Shown: piece by piece, positions 1-6,690 of the stretch
Layout of the letters: every line of letters begins with the position of its first letter
Position numbering within the stretch: the first letter of the stretch is position 1
DNA from: DASXTS01 sp036505275
GTDB lineage: Bacteria; Actinomycetota; Actinomycetes; Mycobacteriales; Pseudonocardiaceae
Length of the DNA: 16,048 nt
Assembly: GCA_036505275.1 (NCBI GenBank)
Contig: DASXTS010000170.1
Span: 1 to 16,048 of the forward strand
Direction of reading: 5' to 3'
Made by a program: the position numbers and the translations under genes
The notes under the pieces: generated by a model
Seen by the model: only the letters and a program-made list of their open reading frames with translations
Told to the model about the DNA's origin: nothing
Database searches by the model: none

Positions 1-110
1 CGCACCTTGTACCGCAGGCCCTTGCCGTGCAGCTCGGTCTTGACCTTCTCCGGCTTGCCGGTCTCAGGGTCGATGACCTTCTTGAACCACCGATCCTGGA
101 TGTGCCCCAT
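1..110 (-). CDS. Tyrosine recombinase/integrase, N-terminus only (runs off left edge)
   Basis: The 36 visible codons start MGHIQDRWFKKVIDPETG and continue with KPEKVKTELHGKGLRYKV. This is the opening seen in integrases of actinomycete integrative elements: a lysine-rich stretch with a D-x-E-T-G-K turn and a G-x-R-Y-x-V strand ahead of the SAM-like DNA-binding domain. Such enzymes perform site-specific insertion and excision. The catalytic domain lies outside the window, so activity cannot be judged. The ATG at 110 overlaps the TGA of an upstream frame (112-110), as int genes often overlap xis. What is seen is the sequence; the family assignment is from recognition of the N-terminus alone. The adjacent upstream gene is broken by an IS3 remnant, so the element may be inactive. 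Confidence 0.6.
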   Translation of the reverse strand, partial: MGHIQDRWFKKVIDPETGKPEKVKTELHGKGLRYKV

Positions 111-153
111 CAGGCCGCGTCCTCGGACGCGCTGTCGAACCACTCCCGCACCC
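110..153 (-). pseudogene. Possible 3' tail of an excisionase-like gene, cut by IS3 remnant
   Basis: Read on the minus strand, the frame ending at the TGA at 112-110 gives RTGVREWFDSASEDAA-stop. It overlaps the integrase start by one base (TGATG). Upstream of about 154 the sequence changes to IS3 transposase coding sequence in another frame. Small helix-turn-helix excisionases sit directly upstream of int in actinomycete integrative elements and often end in a short acidic tail, so a truncated xis is the natural reading. About fourteen codons are too few to prove a family. The start of the gene is absent from the window. Confidence 0.33.
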
Positions 154-207
154 CGGTACGACCCCGAACTCCTGGCGTTGCTCGGTGATGAACGCGCAGA
201 TCAGCGG
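154..207 (-). pseudogene. IS3-family transposase OrfB, N-terminal fragment
   Basis: Just past the OrfA end, another minus-strand frame reads PLICAFITEQRQEFGVVP, the well-conserved opening of IS3-type OrfB (the DDE integrase subunit). Similarity stops at about 154, where the excisionase-like tail begins. No catalytic DDE residues remain. The fragment overlaps the end of OrfA by a few bases in the arrangement expected for this family. Confidence 0.7.
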
Positions 208-517
208 TACAGCGGGTCGCACTCCCGCGCGAAGAAAGTCGTCGCCGCCTTCAGCACCTCGATCGTTCGCTCTAGCTCGGCGCACTTGCGCTTGAGCTCA
301 CGAATCTCCCGCGCCGACTCGCTGGACACAACACCCCTGCCGCCACACCGGCATCCACCTGCGACTGGCGGATCCACTTCCGCAGCGTCTCCGCGCTCAT
401 CCCCAGCCGAGCCGACACGGCCGTTATCGCCGCCCACTCCGACTCATAGTCACCAACGTGATCCTTGACCAGGCGAATCGCCTTCGCCCTGGTCTCCCTG
501 TCGAACCTGCTCGGCAT
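201..517 (-). pseudogene. IS3-family transposase OrfA, frameshifted
   Basis: The ATG at 517 follows a GAAGGA ribosome-binding site and opens MPSRFDRETRAKAIRLVKDH, the N-terminal helix of IS3-type OrfA (HTH_Tnp_1 family). The helix-turn-helix follows as ARLGMSAETLRKWIRQSQVD. Near 335-345, in a G-rich stretch, the reading frame is lost. The rest of OrfA continues in a different frame as SSESAREIRELKRKCAELER and then TIEVLKAATTFFARECDPLYR, ending at the TGA at 203-201. A single-base change explains this. The break is upstream of the usual programmed frameshift site at the OrfA/OrfB junction, so it is a disabling mutation rather than the regulated -1 shift. Confidence 0.8.
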
Positions 518-569
518 CGCGCCATCCTTCCCAACTCGGAAGGTGTGCACGAAACCCGGGGCGGTTCAT

Positions 570-632
570 CCTCGGCTCCATGACGAGGAAGGCCTCGAGC
601 CGTGGAACGTTACGGAAATCTGGCTGGGTGGC
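570..632 (+). pseudogene. Possible remnant of a PIG-L/LmbE-type deacetylase C-terminus
   Basis: Directly outside the IS3 end, the plus strand encodes PRLHDEEGLEPWNVTEIWLG. Members of the PIG-L (LmbE) N-acetylglucosaminyl deacetylase family carry a similar C-terminal block, with an E-G-L-x-P-x-x-V-x-E core before a final strand. Beyond about 632 the frame gives no continued likeness and ends at a TGA at 699-701. Another frame nearby reads AHMWIV, which could be a shifted continuation. The metal-binding part of the enzyme is absent. If real, this is the end of a gene interrupted by the insertion sequence. The call rests on a short motif recalled from the family. Confidence 0.33.
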
Positions 633-695
633 TTGCAGTTCGGCCTGGCGCGGCGCACATGTGGATCGTCCAGGCAAGCCGGACCAATTGCGGGG

Positions 696-727
696 GCCTG
701 AGGCGCACCCCAGATGCGCCCTCAGGC
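696..727 (-). terminator. Hairpin terminator of the secreted-protein gene
   Basis: The arms GCCTGAGGCGCA (696-707) and TGCGCCCTCAGGC (715-727) pair over 12 bp with one bulged base and a 7-base loop. The hairpin lies 15 bases beyond the TAA of the minus-strand gene ending at 743. There is no U-tract, as is usual for actinobacterial terminators. Confidence 0.6.
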
Positions 728-742
728 CGTCCGCAGACAGGA

Positions 743-1300
743 TTAGCAGGCCAGTGCAACTGGCGAAGTCAGCCCATCCTGATCTGACGCGGTGCATGTG
801 AAGATCACCGTGCCGACCGGCTGCTCGATGACGAGGCTGATGTCCGTGATCTTAAGGACCGGACGGACCCCGGTCCAGTTCGGGTTCGGACACCCTGCAT
901 CCGCCCCAGACACCGTCGCGGGTGCAGTCAAAGTGTTGGCAACCGTGAACGACAGGTTCCCGTTCTTGATTGCGGAGGCCGGGAAGATGACAGGTGTAAC
1001 AGCCGGTCCGACCAAAACCTTGTTCTGGCCGACCGCCAGGTTACCGCCCCCGTTCTGGCACTGGTAGACCGCGGATCCACTCACGGTCAGGACAACCCTG
1101 ACGTCGGCGTTGCCCAGCCCGGCCAGCGTCGCGGTACACGAGGTCGACGCGCTGGGGGCGGACGTCGAAGTGATCGTGCAGGTCGGCTCGCCGCCTTTCT
1201 TGAAGTGCGGCGACGTGGCGGACGCGGATGGAACGGACAGCACGCCGACAAAGAATAGCGCACCCAGAGCGACGATCGCTCGCAGTATTGCTCGGCGCAT
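743..1300 (-). CDS. Secreted six-cysteine protein of unknown function
   Basis: The 185-residue product has a clear Sec signal: RR at 2-3, a hydrophobic core over residues 5-22 and an ASA cleavage motif ending at residue 28. The mature part is about 157 residues of Ser/Thr/Ala/Val-rich, beta-type sequence with six cysteines (41, 55, 81, 137, 169 and 185, the last residue), consistent with three disulfides. Blocks such as LAGLGNADVRVVLTVS, CQNGGGNLAVGQN and ASAIKNGNLSFTV match a group of secreted proteins common in Streptomyces and Pseudonocardiales that I know only as hypothetical. The start is supported by GAGGAG at 1306-1311, five bases upstream. The gene stands alone, with a terminator at 696-727. 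No enzyme motif is visible and the role is unknown. Confidence 0.85.
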   Translation of the reverse strand: MRRAILRAIVALGALFFVGVLSVPSASATSPHFKKGGEPTCTITSTSAPSASTSCTATLAGLGNADVRVVLTVSGSAVYQCQNGGGNLAVGQNKVLVGPAVTPVIFPASAIKNGNLSFTVANTLTAPATVSGADAGCPNPNWTGVRPVLKITDISLVIEQPVGTVIFTCTASDQDGLTSPVALAC

Positions 1301-1344
1301 GGAAGCTCCTCAGGAGGCACCGAAACAGAAGTTTGCTGGACGTT

Positions 1345-1370
1345 GTGCCAACCGGCGTGCCAACGCCGGC
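1345..1370 (-). repeat. Two tandem copies of a GTGCCAAC(G)CCGGC element upstream of the secreted-protein gene
   Basis: GTGCCAACCGGC (1345-1356) is followed directly by GTGCCAACGCCGGC (1357-1370). On the minus strand this gives two TTGGCAC boxes 12 bases apart, 45-70 bases upstream of the start at 1300. The position suits a promoter -35 region or a binding site for a regulator. I could not identify a convincing -10, so the role is an inference. Confidence 0.4.
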
Positions 1371-1431
1371 GGTACTACGATGAGACGCGGATTCCCACCC
1401 CGGCAGCGACAGGGGCGGATGAATCCGGGCA

Positions 1432-1475
1432 GCTCCCGCTCCGGTGTCTGCCGGCAAGCGGGCCGGAGCGGGGGC
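1432..1475. repeat. GC-rich inverted repeat (hairpin)
   Basis: GCTCCCGCTCCGG (1432-1444) pairs with CCGGAGCGGGGGC (1463-1475), 12 of 13 bases plus one G-U wobble, around an 18-base loop that itself contains GCCGGC. It lies in the gene-free stretch, about 130 bases upstream of the secreted-protein gene. It could be a terminator for lost genes or a structured leader. No gene ends next to it. Confidence 0.45.
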
Positions 1476-1753
1476 TAGCGCATTGCGATGCACCGAACAC
1501 TGGGTGCACACGAAGGCCCTCGTACGATCGGCGGGGCGCGTGCCTCGGCCCCGCGCCGGTCCCTTCGCCACATCCCGTTGGGACGAGACCGGGCGGCTCC
1601 GCGTCGTGACCCTTCCATGCGGCCCCCGCGTACCGGACGAAGCGTCTTCTACTCAGAGACGTGGTTCGGGAAGGCAACGCCAGCGCGCGATCCCCTCCAC
1701 CTGACACACTCGTGTGACTGCCGCCCGGAGGAGGTTACCCGATTGGGACGAAC

Positions 1754-1804
1754 GGAGCAATCGACCCAACGCGGGTTTGGGCTGGCAGCTCGCCACATTG
1801 CTCC
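1754..1804 (+). other. Nested inverted repeats, possible structured RNA
   Basis: GGAGCAAT (1754-1761) pairs with ATTGCTCC (1797-1804). Inside lie CCCAA and TTGGG, which can form a second stem. AGGAGG follows immediately at about 1807-1812, and GGAGGAGG precedes at 1727-1734, but neither has a start codon at the right distance. This could be a regulatory leader whose gene has decayed. It could equally be chance pairing. It matches no riboswitch consensus I know. Confidence 0.25.
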
Positions 1805-2182
1805 ATTAGGAGGATAGGGTTCTCCCCGCTTCAGTCCGTGTGTTGCCGAAACGGCCTCTAAAGGATCAAGGCGCCACCTGCGGCGGCGCGGGGTGCGCTG
1901 GCTTCATGCGTCGGCGTGGCCGCCGATCCGGCCGCGGCACTGCGCGCGGCCTGGCGGCCGTGCTCGGCCACGCCCGGCCGGCGGCCGCCACCACGAACAC
2001 CGGAACCGCATCGCCGCAGACGGCGCCAGGTCTGAGAGCCTGAAGCGGGACTCGGTCGTGCACCAGCTCGCCGAGCGAGTACGAAACGCCGCCCCCTCAC
2101 GCGGCTGTGATCGTCCAACGCCGCACCGCCGGCCTCAAAGGCGCCTGGCGGCGTCGCTTCGCGATCGAATGGCGGCACGCTG

Positions 2183-2198
2183 TCCCCCAAAGGGGGGA
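2183..2198 (-). terminator. Short hairpin after the LCP/TIGR03089 operon
   Basis: TCCCCC (2183-2188) and GGGGGA (2193-2198) form a 6-bp stem with a 4-base loop, 19 bases beyond the TGA of the minus-strand gene ending at 2218. It is the right place for an operon terminator, but the stem is short. Confidence 0.4.
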
Positions 2199-2217
2199 TC
2201 GGCAGGCCACGTTCAGT

Positions 2218-2943
2218 TCACGTGCCGAGCCGGATAGTCACGTGCTCCATGTCGAGGCGTGCCGCCATCGCATCGGGGTCGGGGTTCGCGCAGTGCACGA
2301 GTGACGCGGGCGCGGCGAGGACGCTGAGCAGGCCGTCGGTCAGGCCGTCGGGCAGCGTCCAGTCCATTGTGGACAGCACCCGGGCGCCCGGCGGGATGCC
2401 GAGTGCGGCGGCCCGTTCGACCGCCCGTGCGTGCACGGTGGCGACGGAGGCGCCGAGCAGCGCGGGAGTGCCGGGCGGCACGGGGTCGAGGGGCTGGAAG
2501 AGGTCGCCGTGCACGCGGATTTCGGAGACCCAGTCCAGGACGCCGTCCGGCGGGTCGGCCAGGCCGCGGCCCAGCGGGTCGAGCGCGACCACGGCTCGCA
2601 CCGGCGCACCGCCGCCGGCCGAGGGCACAGAAGACACCGCATCCGGCGCGACCAGGCTGACGGCGGCGCCGGCCGGTTTGTCGACCACGTGGGCCCCGCA
2701 CCACCAGGCGCCGAGCAACGCGGCGGCGGTCTGCCAGTGCGCCGGCAGCGCGACGTGCACCGCGTCACCGACCGCGAGGTCGCACTCGTCGCGCAGCCAG
2801 TTGGCGGTCTTGGCCGCCCAGTTCGCCACGGTGGCGCCGGACAGTTCGACCCGGCTGCCGTCGGCGTCGTCGTAAAAGGTGATCAACGGCCGGGCCGCGT
2901 CGTCGCGCAGGATCGGTCCGAGCAGCCGGTCGGTGAGGCTCAC
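2218..2943 (-). CDS. TIGR03089 family protein (AMP-binding-like N-terminal fold, function unknown)
   Basis: The 241-residue product matches the actinobacterial TIGR03089 family in length and in recognisable blocks: a start like MSLTDRLLGPILRDDAARPL, then ITFYDD, an ATVANWAAKTANWL segment, an ALPAHWQTAAALLGAWWCGA segment, and a C-terminal DWTLPDGLTDGLLSVLAAP block. It looks like the N-terminal part of an AMP-dependent acyl-CoA synthetase. It lacks the phosphate-binding T-S-G-T-T-G loop and the C-terminal domain, so adenylation activity is doubtful. The GTG start at 2943 lies 37 bases after the LCP gene, pointing to one operon. In mycobacteria the homologous gene (Rv3268) neighbours the ligase gene Rv3267, so a role in envelope polymer attachment is plausible but unproven. 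Confidence 0.85.
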   Translation of the reverse strand: MSLTDRLLGPILRDDAARPLITFYDDADGSRVELSGATVANWAAKTANWLRDECDLAVGDAVHVALPAHWQTAAALLGAWWCGAHVVDKPAGAAVSLVAPDAVSSVPSAGGGAPVRAVVALDPLGRGLADPPDGVLDWVSEIRVHGDLFQPLDPVPPGTPALLGASVATVHARAVERAAALGIPPGARVLSTMDWTLPDGLTDGLLSVLAAPASLVHCANPDPDAMAARLDMEHVTIRLGT

Positions 2944-2980
2944 CGGCCGAGCCTACGGTCACGCGGTGGACAGGGCCTGG

Positions 2981-4771
2981 TCAGTTGACGCAGGTGACTC
3001 CCTCCGCGGTGATCGGCGCGTCGTCATCGGCCGAAGCCGGCGTAGGAGCCGGCGTGGGAGCCGCCGTAGGAGCCGGCGTAAGGGACGGCGTTGGCTGCCC
3101 GCGTAGGACAGCCGGGCCGTCGAGATGCACCAGCGGGCGGCCGGCCATCGCGTGCGCGCCGGGGCCGATGTAGTCGGCGCCGAGGTAGACCTTCACCCGG
3201 TCCGGGTTGAGAGCCGGGTCCTCGACGACCTCGGCTGAGCGGCCGAGGGCCGCGGCGATCTGCTCGCCGACGGGGCGCGCGCCGGCGGCGACGACGATCC
3301 GGCTGCGGTCCAGGCGGCGCGGGGCGTTGTCGGTCTGCCCGATGCGGTAGCCGGCGCGGGCAAGTACGTCCATCACCCGGCTGGCGAGGCCGCCGCGGGT
3401 GCTGGCGTTGAACACGGAGACGACCACGGACGAGGTGTCCACCGCCGGTGCCGTCGCCGTGGTGCCGCGCGGCGAGCTGGACGGCGTGGACGGCGTGGAC
3501 GGCGTGGTCACCCGGTCGTCACCGAGCAGGCCGGCGACGAAGGCGTGCACCTCGGCGCGGTCGACGGTGATGACGCTCTGGCCGCGGTCGTTGCGGGCGC
3601 CGACCTCGGCGACCGGGATGGTGACGAACTGGACGTCGCCGGCGGCGATGCCCTGCAGTTGGCCGGCGAAGGCCAGCACGTCCCAGCCGTCGTCCAGCAC
3701 GATGGACCTCTGCACGGCGTCCACCAGCGCGGAGAGCTTGCCAGGGTCGGCCAGCGTGCCGGCGGCGAGCATCCGGTTGGCCAGCGCGGCCATGAACACC
3801 TGCTGGCGCACGATGCGGTCGAGGTCGCCGCGCGGCAGGCCCTTGCGCTGCCGGACGAAGGCGAGCGCGTCGCCGGCGGAGACGAGCTGGCGGCCCTTGC
3901 GGAAGTCGGCGCCGGAGTCCGGGTCTCTGGTGGCCCGCTTCAGGCACACCTCGACCCCGCCGATTGCCTGGGTGAGCAGGTAGAAGCCGAACAGGTTGAT
4001 CTCGGCGTAGTGGTCGATCTTGACCCCGGTGAGCTCCTCGACGGTCTGCACCAGGATCCGCTGGCCGGCCTCGTTGGCCTGGCGCTCCAGCGCATGCTCG
4101 TCGGTGACGCCCTCGCGGCGCAGCCGCTCGCGGGCGAACCGCTTGCTCATGCCGTACGTGACGTTGATCTTGTCCTCGCGGTAGCCGGGGATCGGCACGT
4201 AGGTGTCCCGCGGAATGGACACGGCGTAGGCATTGCCGCCGTTGTCGGGCACCCGGACCAGGATGATCGTGTCGGTGTTCAGCCCGGCCGACTCCTCCGT
4301 GCGCAGCAGCTTGAGCACTTCCAGCGGCAGCGGGTTGCCGTTGGCGTCGGTTCGGCTGTCGCTGCCGACCAGCAGGATGTCGGTGGCGCCATCGCCAGGG
4401 GCGCCGGCCGGCGGCGCGGTTATCACGTCGGTGGTGTTGAGGTTGCTCTGCAGGTTGTTCAGGCTCGCCCAGCCGTAGCCGGTGCCGGCGAGCACGACCA
4501 ACGCCAGCATCCCGACCAGGGCGCGCCGGGCCACGACCAGCGCCCGGAGCAACCTGCGGACCCGGTCGGCCCGCCGTTCGCCGCGCGGATCGGCTCCGGT
4601 GGCGAGCGTGTCGGAGACCAGCGGGATGCGCTCGGTGAGATCCGGGTCCCGGTCCTCATCCGTGCCGCAACGTTCGCCGACGCCGTCGGTGGCCAGCAGG
4701 TCCTGCACGGTGCACAGGCCGGTCGTGGCGCGGCGCCCGCGGGCGCGGGAGTGCCTCGACCGGTGCGCCAC
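2981..4771 (-). CDS. LytR-CpsA-Psr (LCP) cell-wall polymer ligase with LytR_C domain, paralogue 1
   Basis: This 596-residue protein should transfer a lipid-linked glycan to peptidoglycan outside the membrane. Residues 1-85 are a basic cytoplasmic tail with a TVQDLLA motif (21-27). A single membrane helix spans about 85-105. The LCP domain runs from about 128 to 390 and has the expected conserved residues: D138 and R140 in GSDSR, R188 and D189 in IPRDT, R307 and R309 in FVRQRK, and D316/R319 in GDLDR. A Ser/Thr/Pro linker (420-445) leads to a LytR_C domain (about 447-535), then a PT-rich tail ending PITAEGVTCVN. The GTG start at 4771 has a weak ribosome-binding site, but the cytoplasmic motif supports a start this far upstream. 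It lies 39 bases after a paralogous LCP gene. Confidence 0.93.
   Translation of the reverse strand: MAHRSRHSRARGRRATTGLCTVQDLLATDGVGERCGTDEDRDPDLTERIPLVSDTLATGADPRGERRADRVRRLLRALVVARRALVGMLALVVLAGTGYGWASLNNLQSNLNTTDVITAPPAGAPGDGATDILLVGSDSRTDANGNPLPLEVLKLLRTEESAGLNTDTIILVRVPDNGGNAYAVSIPRDTYVPIPGYREDKINVTYGMSKRFARERLRREGVTDEHALERQANEAGQRILVQTVEELTGVKIDHYAEINLFGFYLLTQAIGGVEVCLKRATRDPDSGADFRKGRQLVSAGDALAFVRQRKGLPRGDLDRIVRQQVFMAALANRMLAAGTLADPGKLSALVDAVQRSIVLDDGWDVLAFAGQLQGIAAGDVQFVTIPVAEVGARNDRGQSVITVDRAEVHAFVAGLLGDDRVTTPSTPSTPSSSPRGTTATAPAVDTSSVVVSVFNASTRGGLASRVMDVLARAGYRIGQTDNAPRRLDRSRIVVAAGARPVGEQIAAALGRSAEVVEDPALNPDRVKVYLGADYIGPGAHAMAGRPLVHLDGPAVLRGQPTPSLTPAPTAAPTPAPTPASADDDAPITAEGVTCVN
3036..3083. 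repeat. Four tandem 12-bp units in the LCP tail
   Basis: Four consecutive copies of GCCGGCGTAGGA (with one to three changes in copies 2-4) encode the alternating Pro-Thr-Pro-Ala tail of the LCP protein, roughly residues 563-580. The length may vary between strains, because in-frame 12-bp slippage would only change the linker length. Confidence 0.8.
3483..3509. repeat. Three tandem 9-bp units in the LCP linker
   Basis: GGCGTGGAC occurs twice in a row, followed by GGCGTGGTC. On the coding strand this gives the repeated TPS of the linker (about residues 422-430) between the catalytic and LytR_C domains. Each unit is three codons, so copy-number change would keep the frame. Confidence 0.75.
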
Positions 4772-4810
4772 GGGGCTCAGGTTAGCGAGCGACCACAGCC
4801 GGCCGTGCGG

Positions 4811-6649
4811 TCAGTCCACGCAGCGAATGTCACCACCGGTGATCGGTGTGTCACTGGTGGGTTGCCGTTGCGCCGCCGGTCCATCGAGCTGTACCAGCGG
4901 CCCGGCGCCCATCCGCTGGACACCTGGGCCGTCGTAGTCCTGTCCGAGGAACACCCGCACGTGACCGGCCGGCAGGTTGGCGTCCAGCTCGGTGGCCAGT
5001 CCACCCAGCGCCTGGGCCACCCTGTCCCCGGACGCCTGCTCGCCTGTGGCGAAGCGGACCACCGAGGTCTTGCGGGTGGCTGCGTTGGCGACGTCGCCGC
5101 GGCCGAAGCCGCGGTTGGCCAGGTCGTCGAGCACCCGGCCGGCTAGCCCGCTCACGCCGGAGGCGTTGCGCACCTCGACGGTGATCTCGGAGTTGTCGGC
5201 GTTCGCGGTGGGCGCCTGCTCGGGGCCGCCGCTGCCGTGACCCTTGACGAACTGGCGCACCGCGTCGCGGTCCACGGTCACCGACTCGCCGTCGGCGGTC
5301 TTGGCAGAGACGTCCAGCACCGGGATGGTGACGAACTGGATGGCGCCGGAGGCGATGCCGCGCATCTGCTCGGCGAAGGTCAGCGGGTCGAGCTTGTCGT
5401 CCAGCACGACGGAGCGCTGCAGGCCGGTGATCAGAGCGCGCAGCTTGCCCGGGTTGGCCAGGGTGCCGGCGGAGAGCACCTTGTCGGCCACCGCGCTCAT
5501 GAACACCTGCTGCCGCACGATGCGGTCCAGGTCGCCCCGGGGCAGGTTCTTGCGCTGCCGGACGAAGGCCAGCGCGTCGGCACCGGAAATGGTCTGCCGT
5601 CCGGCCTTGAAGTTGGCGCCGGAGTCGGGGTCCTTGGTGGCATGGTTGAGGCACACGTCAACGCCGCCGATCGCCTGGGTGATCTCGTAGAACCCGAGCA
5701 GGTTGACCTCCGCGTAGTGGTCGACGCCGGCCCCGGTCAGGCTCTCGATGGTCTTGACCAGCGTCTTGCGGCCCTCCAGCACGGCCTGCTGTTCGACGGC
5801 CGCGGAGTCCTTGGCGCCGTCCGCGCGCAGCTCGGCCGCCTTGGCGTTCTTCGCCCTCGCGTACGCCGAGTTGATCTTGTGCTGGCCGTAGCCGCCGGGG
5901 ATCTCGACGAACGTGTCCCGCGGGATCGAGATGCCGACCGCGCTGCGCCCGTCGTTGGGGATGCGGACCAGGATCAGCGTGTCGGTCAGCTCGCCCTCGT
6001 TGCTGCCCGCTCGCAGTTGCGCGAGCACCTCCTTGGACAGCGGGTGGCCCTGTGCATCGGTACGGCTGTCGCTGCCGACCAGCAGGATGTCGGTGGCGCC
6101 GTCGGCGGCCTGCGGGCCGATCACCGGCGTGGTCGTCAACCGGTCGGTGAGCTGGTGGAACGTGGCCCACGCGTAGCCGGTCATGACGAGCACCAGCACC
6201 GAGACGACGGCGATGGCGGCCTTGCCGATCCGGACGGCCTGGCGGCGGGCGCGCCGGGTGGCCGCCGGTGGGGTGGCTCTGGACGGCGGTGCCAGCGGAG
6301 GCAGTGGCGGCGGCCGGTCCGGCGGTGGGTACGCCGGTCGCGGTGGTGGGGACGGCCGCGGCGGGCGCGCCTGGCCGGTGGTCGGCCCGGGTGGGCGATT
6401 CACCGACTGGCGCAGTTCGCGGACGTCACGGGACCGCAGCAGGCCGTCGTTCGGGTCCCGCTCCGGCCAGCGCTGCGGCGGCCCGGCCCGCCGCGGCGGG
6501 GGGCCCGATTGCCGCGGTGGTGACTCGGACTGCCACGGTGGGGGCACTGGCTCCTGGTCTCGTGGCCCGTGCTGCCACGGTGGCGGCCCTGGTTGCTGGC
6601 GCGGCGGGAGGGGCCGTCGGCCCGGCTGGCGCGGTGGCCGGTCGTCCAC
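4811..6649 (-). CDS. LytR-CpsA-Psr (LCP) cell-wall polymer ligase with LytR_C domain, paralogue 2
   Basis: This 612-residue protein is the first gene of the operon and a close paralogue of the next one. Residues 1-135 form a long cytoplasmic tail rich in Pro, Arg and Gln with repeated PPPW/PPR units and one non-repetitive segment (LLRSRDVRELRQSV, 70-83). A membrane helix spans about 142-163. The LCP domain (about 184-447) has D194 and R196 in GSDSR, R244 and D245 in IPRDT, R364 and R366 in FVRQRK, and D373/R376 in GDLDR. A LytR_C domain (about 486-572) follows, and the protein ends PITGGDIRCVD. The GTG at 6649 has GGAGGA at 6653-6658. Expected role: attaching a phosphate-linked glycan to peptidoglycan. 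The Pro-rich tail may bind cytoplasmic partners (inference). Confidence 0.93.
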   Translation of the reverse strand: MDDRPPRQPGRRPLPPRQQPGPPPWQHGPRDQEPVPPPWQSESPPRQSGPPPRRAGPPQRWPERDPNDGLLRSRDVRELRQSVNRPPGPTTGQARPPRPSPPPRPAYPPPDRPPPLPPLAPPSRATPPAATRRARRQAVRIGKAAIAVVSVLVLVMTGYAWATFHQLTDRLTTTPVIGPQAADGATDILLVGSDSRTDAQGHPLSKEVLAQLRAGSNEGELTDTLILVRIPNDGRSAVGISIPRDTFVEIPGGYGQHKINSAYARAKNAKAAELRADGAKDSAAVEQQAVLEGRKTLVKTIESLTGAGVDHYAEVNLLGFYEITQAIGGVDVCLNHATKDPDSGANFKAGRQTISGADALAFVRQRKNLPRGDLDRIVRQQVFMSAVADKVLSAGTLANPGKLRALITGLQRSVVLDDKLDPLTFAEQMRGIASGAIQFVTIPVLDVSAKTADGESVTVDRDAVRQFVKGHGSGGPEQAPTANADNSEITVEVRNASGVSGLAGRVLDDLANRGFGRGDVANAATRKTSVVRFATGEQASGDRVAQALGGLATELDANLPAGHVRVFLGQDYDGPGVQRMGAGPLVQLDGPAAQRQPTSDTPITGGDIRCVD

Positions 6650-6690
6650 GGGTCCTCCAACGGCAGGGGTTTCGGCCGCTCTCTTCCTGG

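Larger units (their letters stand above)
154..568 (-). mobile_element. IS3-family insertion sequence, truncated remnant
   Basis: The transposase OrfA start, its leucine-zipper-like C-terminus and the first codons of OrfB are all present on the minus strand, but OrfA is frameshifted and OrfB stops after about 18 codons at position 154. The 5' terminus can be placed at 568, because the minus strand there starts TGAACCGCCCCGGGTTTCG, which has the TG start and C/G-rich tip common in actinobacterial IS3 ends. OrfA begins 51 bases inside that end, a normal distance. The right end is missing, so the copy is a dead left-end fragment. It appears to have inserted beside sequence resembling a PIG-L deacetylase. 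Confidence 0.8.
1301..2217. other. Gene-free stretch of about 0.9 kb
   Basis: Both strands were read in all frames. The open frames here are short, arginine/proline/alanine-rich and resemble no family I recognise, so I call no gene. The stretch contains the presumed promoter of the gene ending at 743, a GC-rich hairpin (1432-1475), a pair of GGAGG-type sequences with no nearby start codon (1727-1734 and 1806-1812), an inverted repeat between them, and the terminator-like hairpin of the operon to the right. It may include decayed coding sequence, for example around 1890-2100, but nothing is legible. No tRNA or rRNA was seen. Confidence 0.6.

Noticed and set aside
1705..1716. CACAC-TC-GTGTG inverted repeat as an operator
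   Set aside because: Short, isolated, and no promoter or gene is nearby.
1858..2237. Overlapping open frames on both strands in the gene-free stretch
   Set aside because: The sequences are Arg/Ala/Pro-rich in every frame, have no plausible ribosome-binding sites and resemble no family.
3545..5146. Very long plus-strand open frame opposite the two LCP genes
   Set aside because: It is antisense to clearly recognisable LCP proteins; its Val/Gly/Asp/Gln-rich sequence matches no family, and long antisense frames are normal in high-GC DNA.
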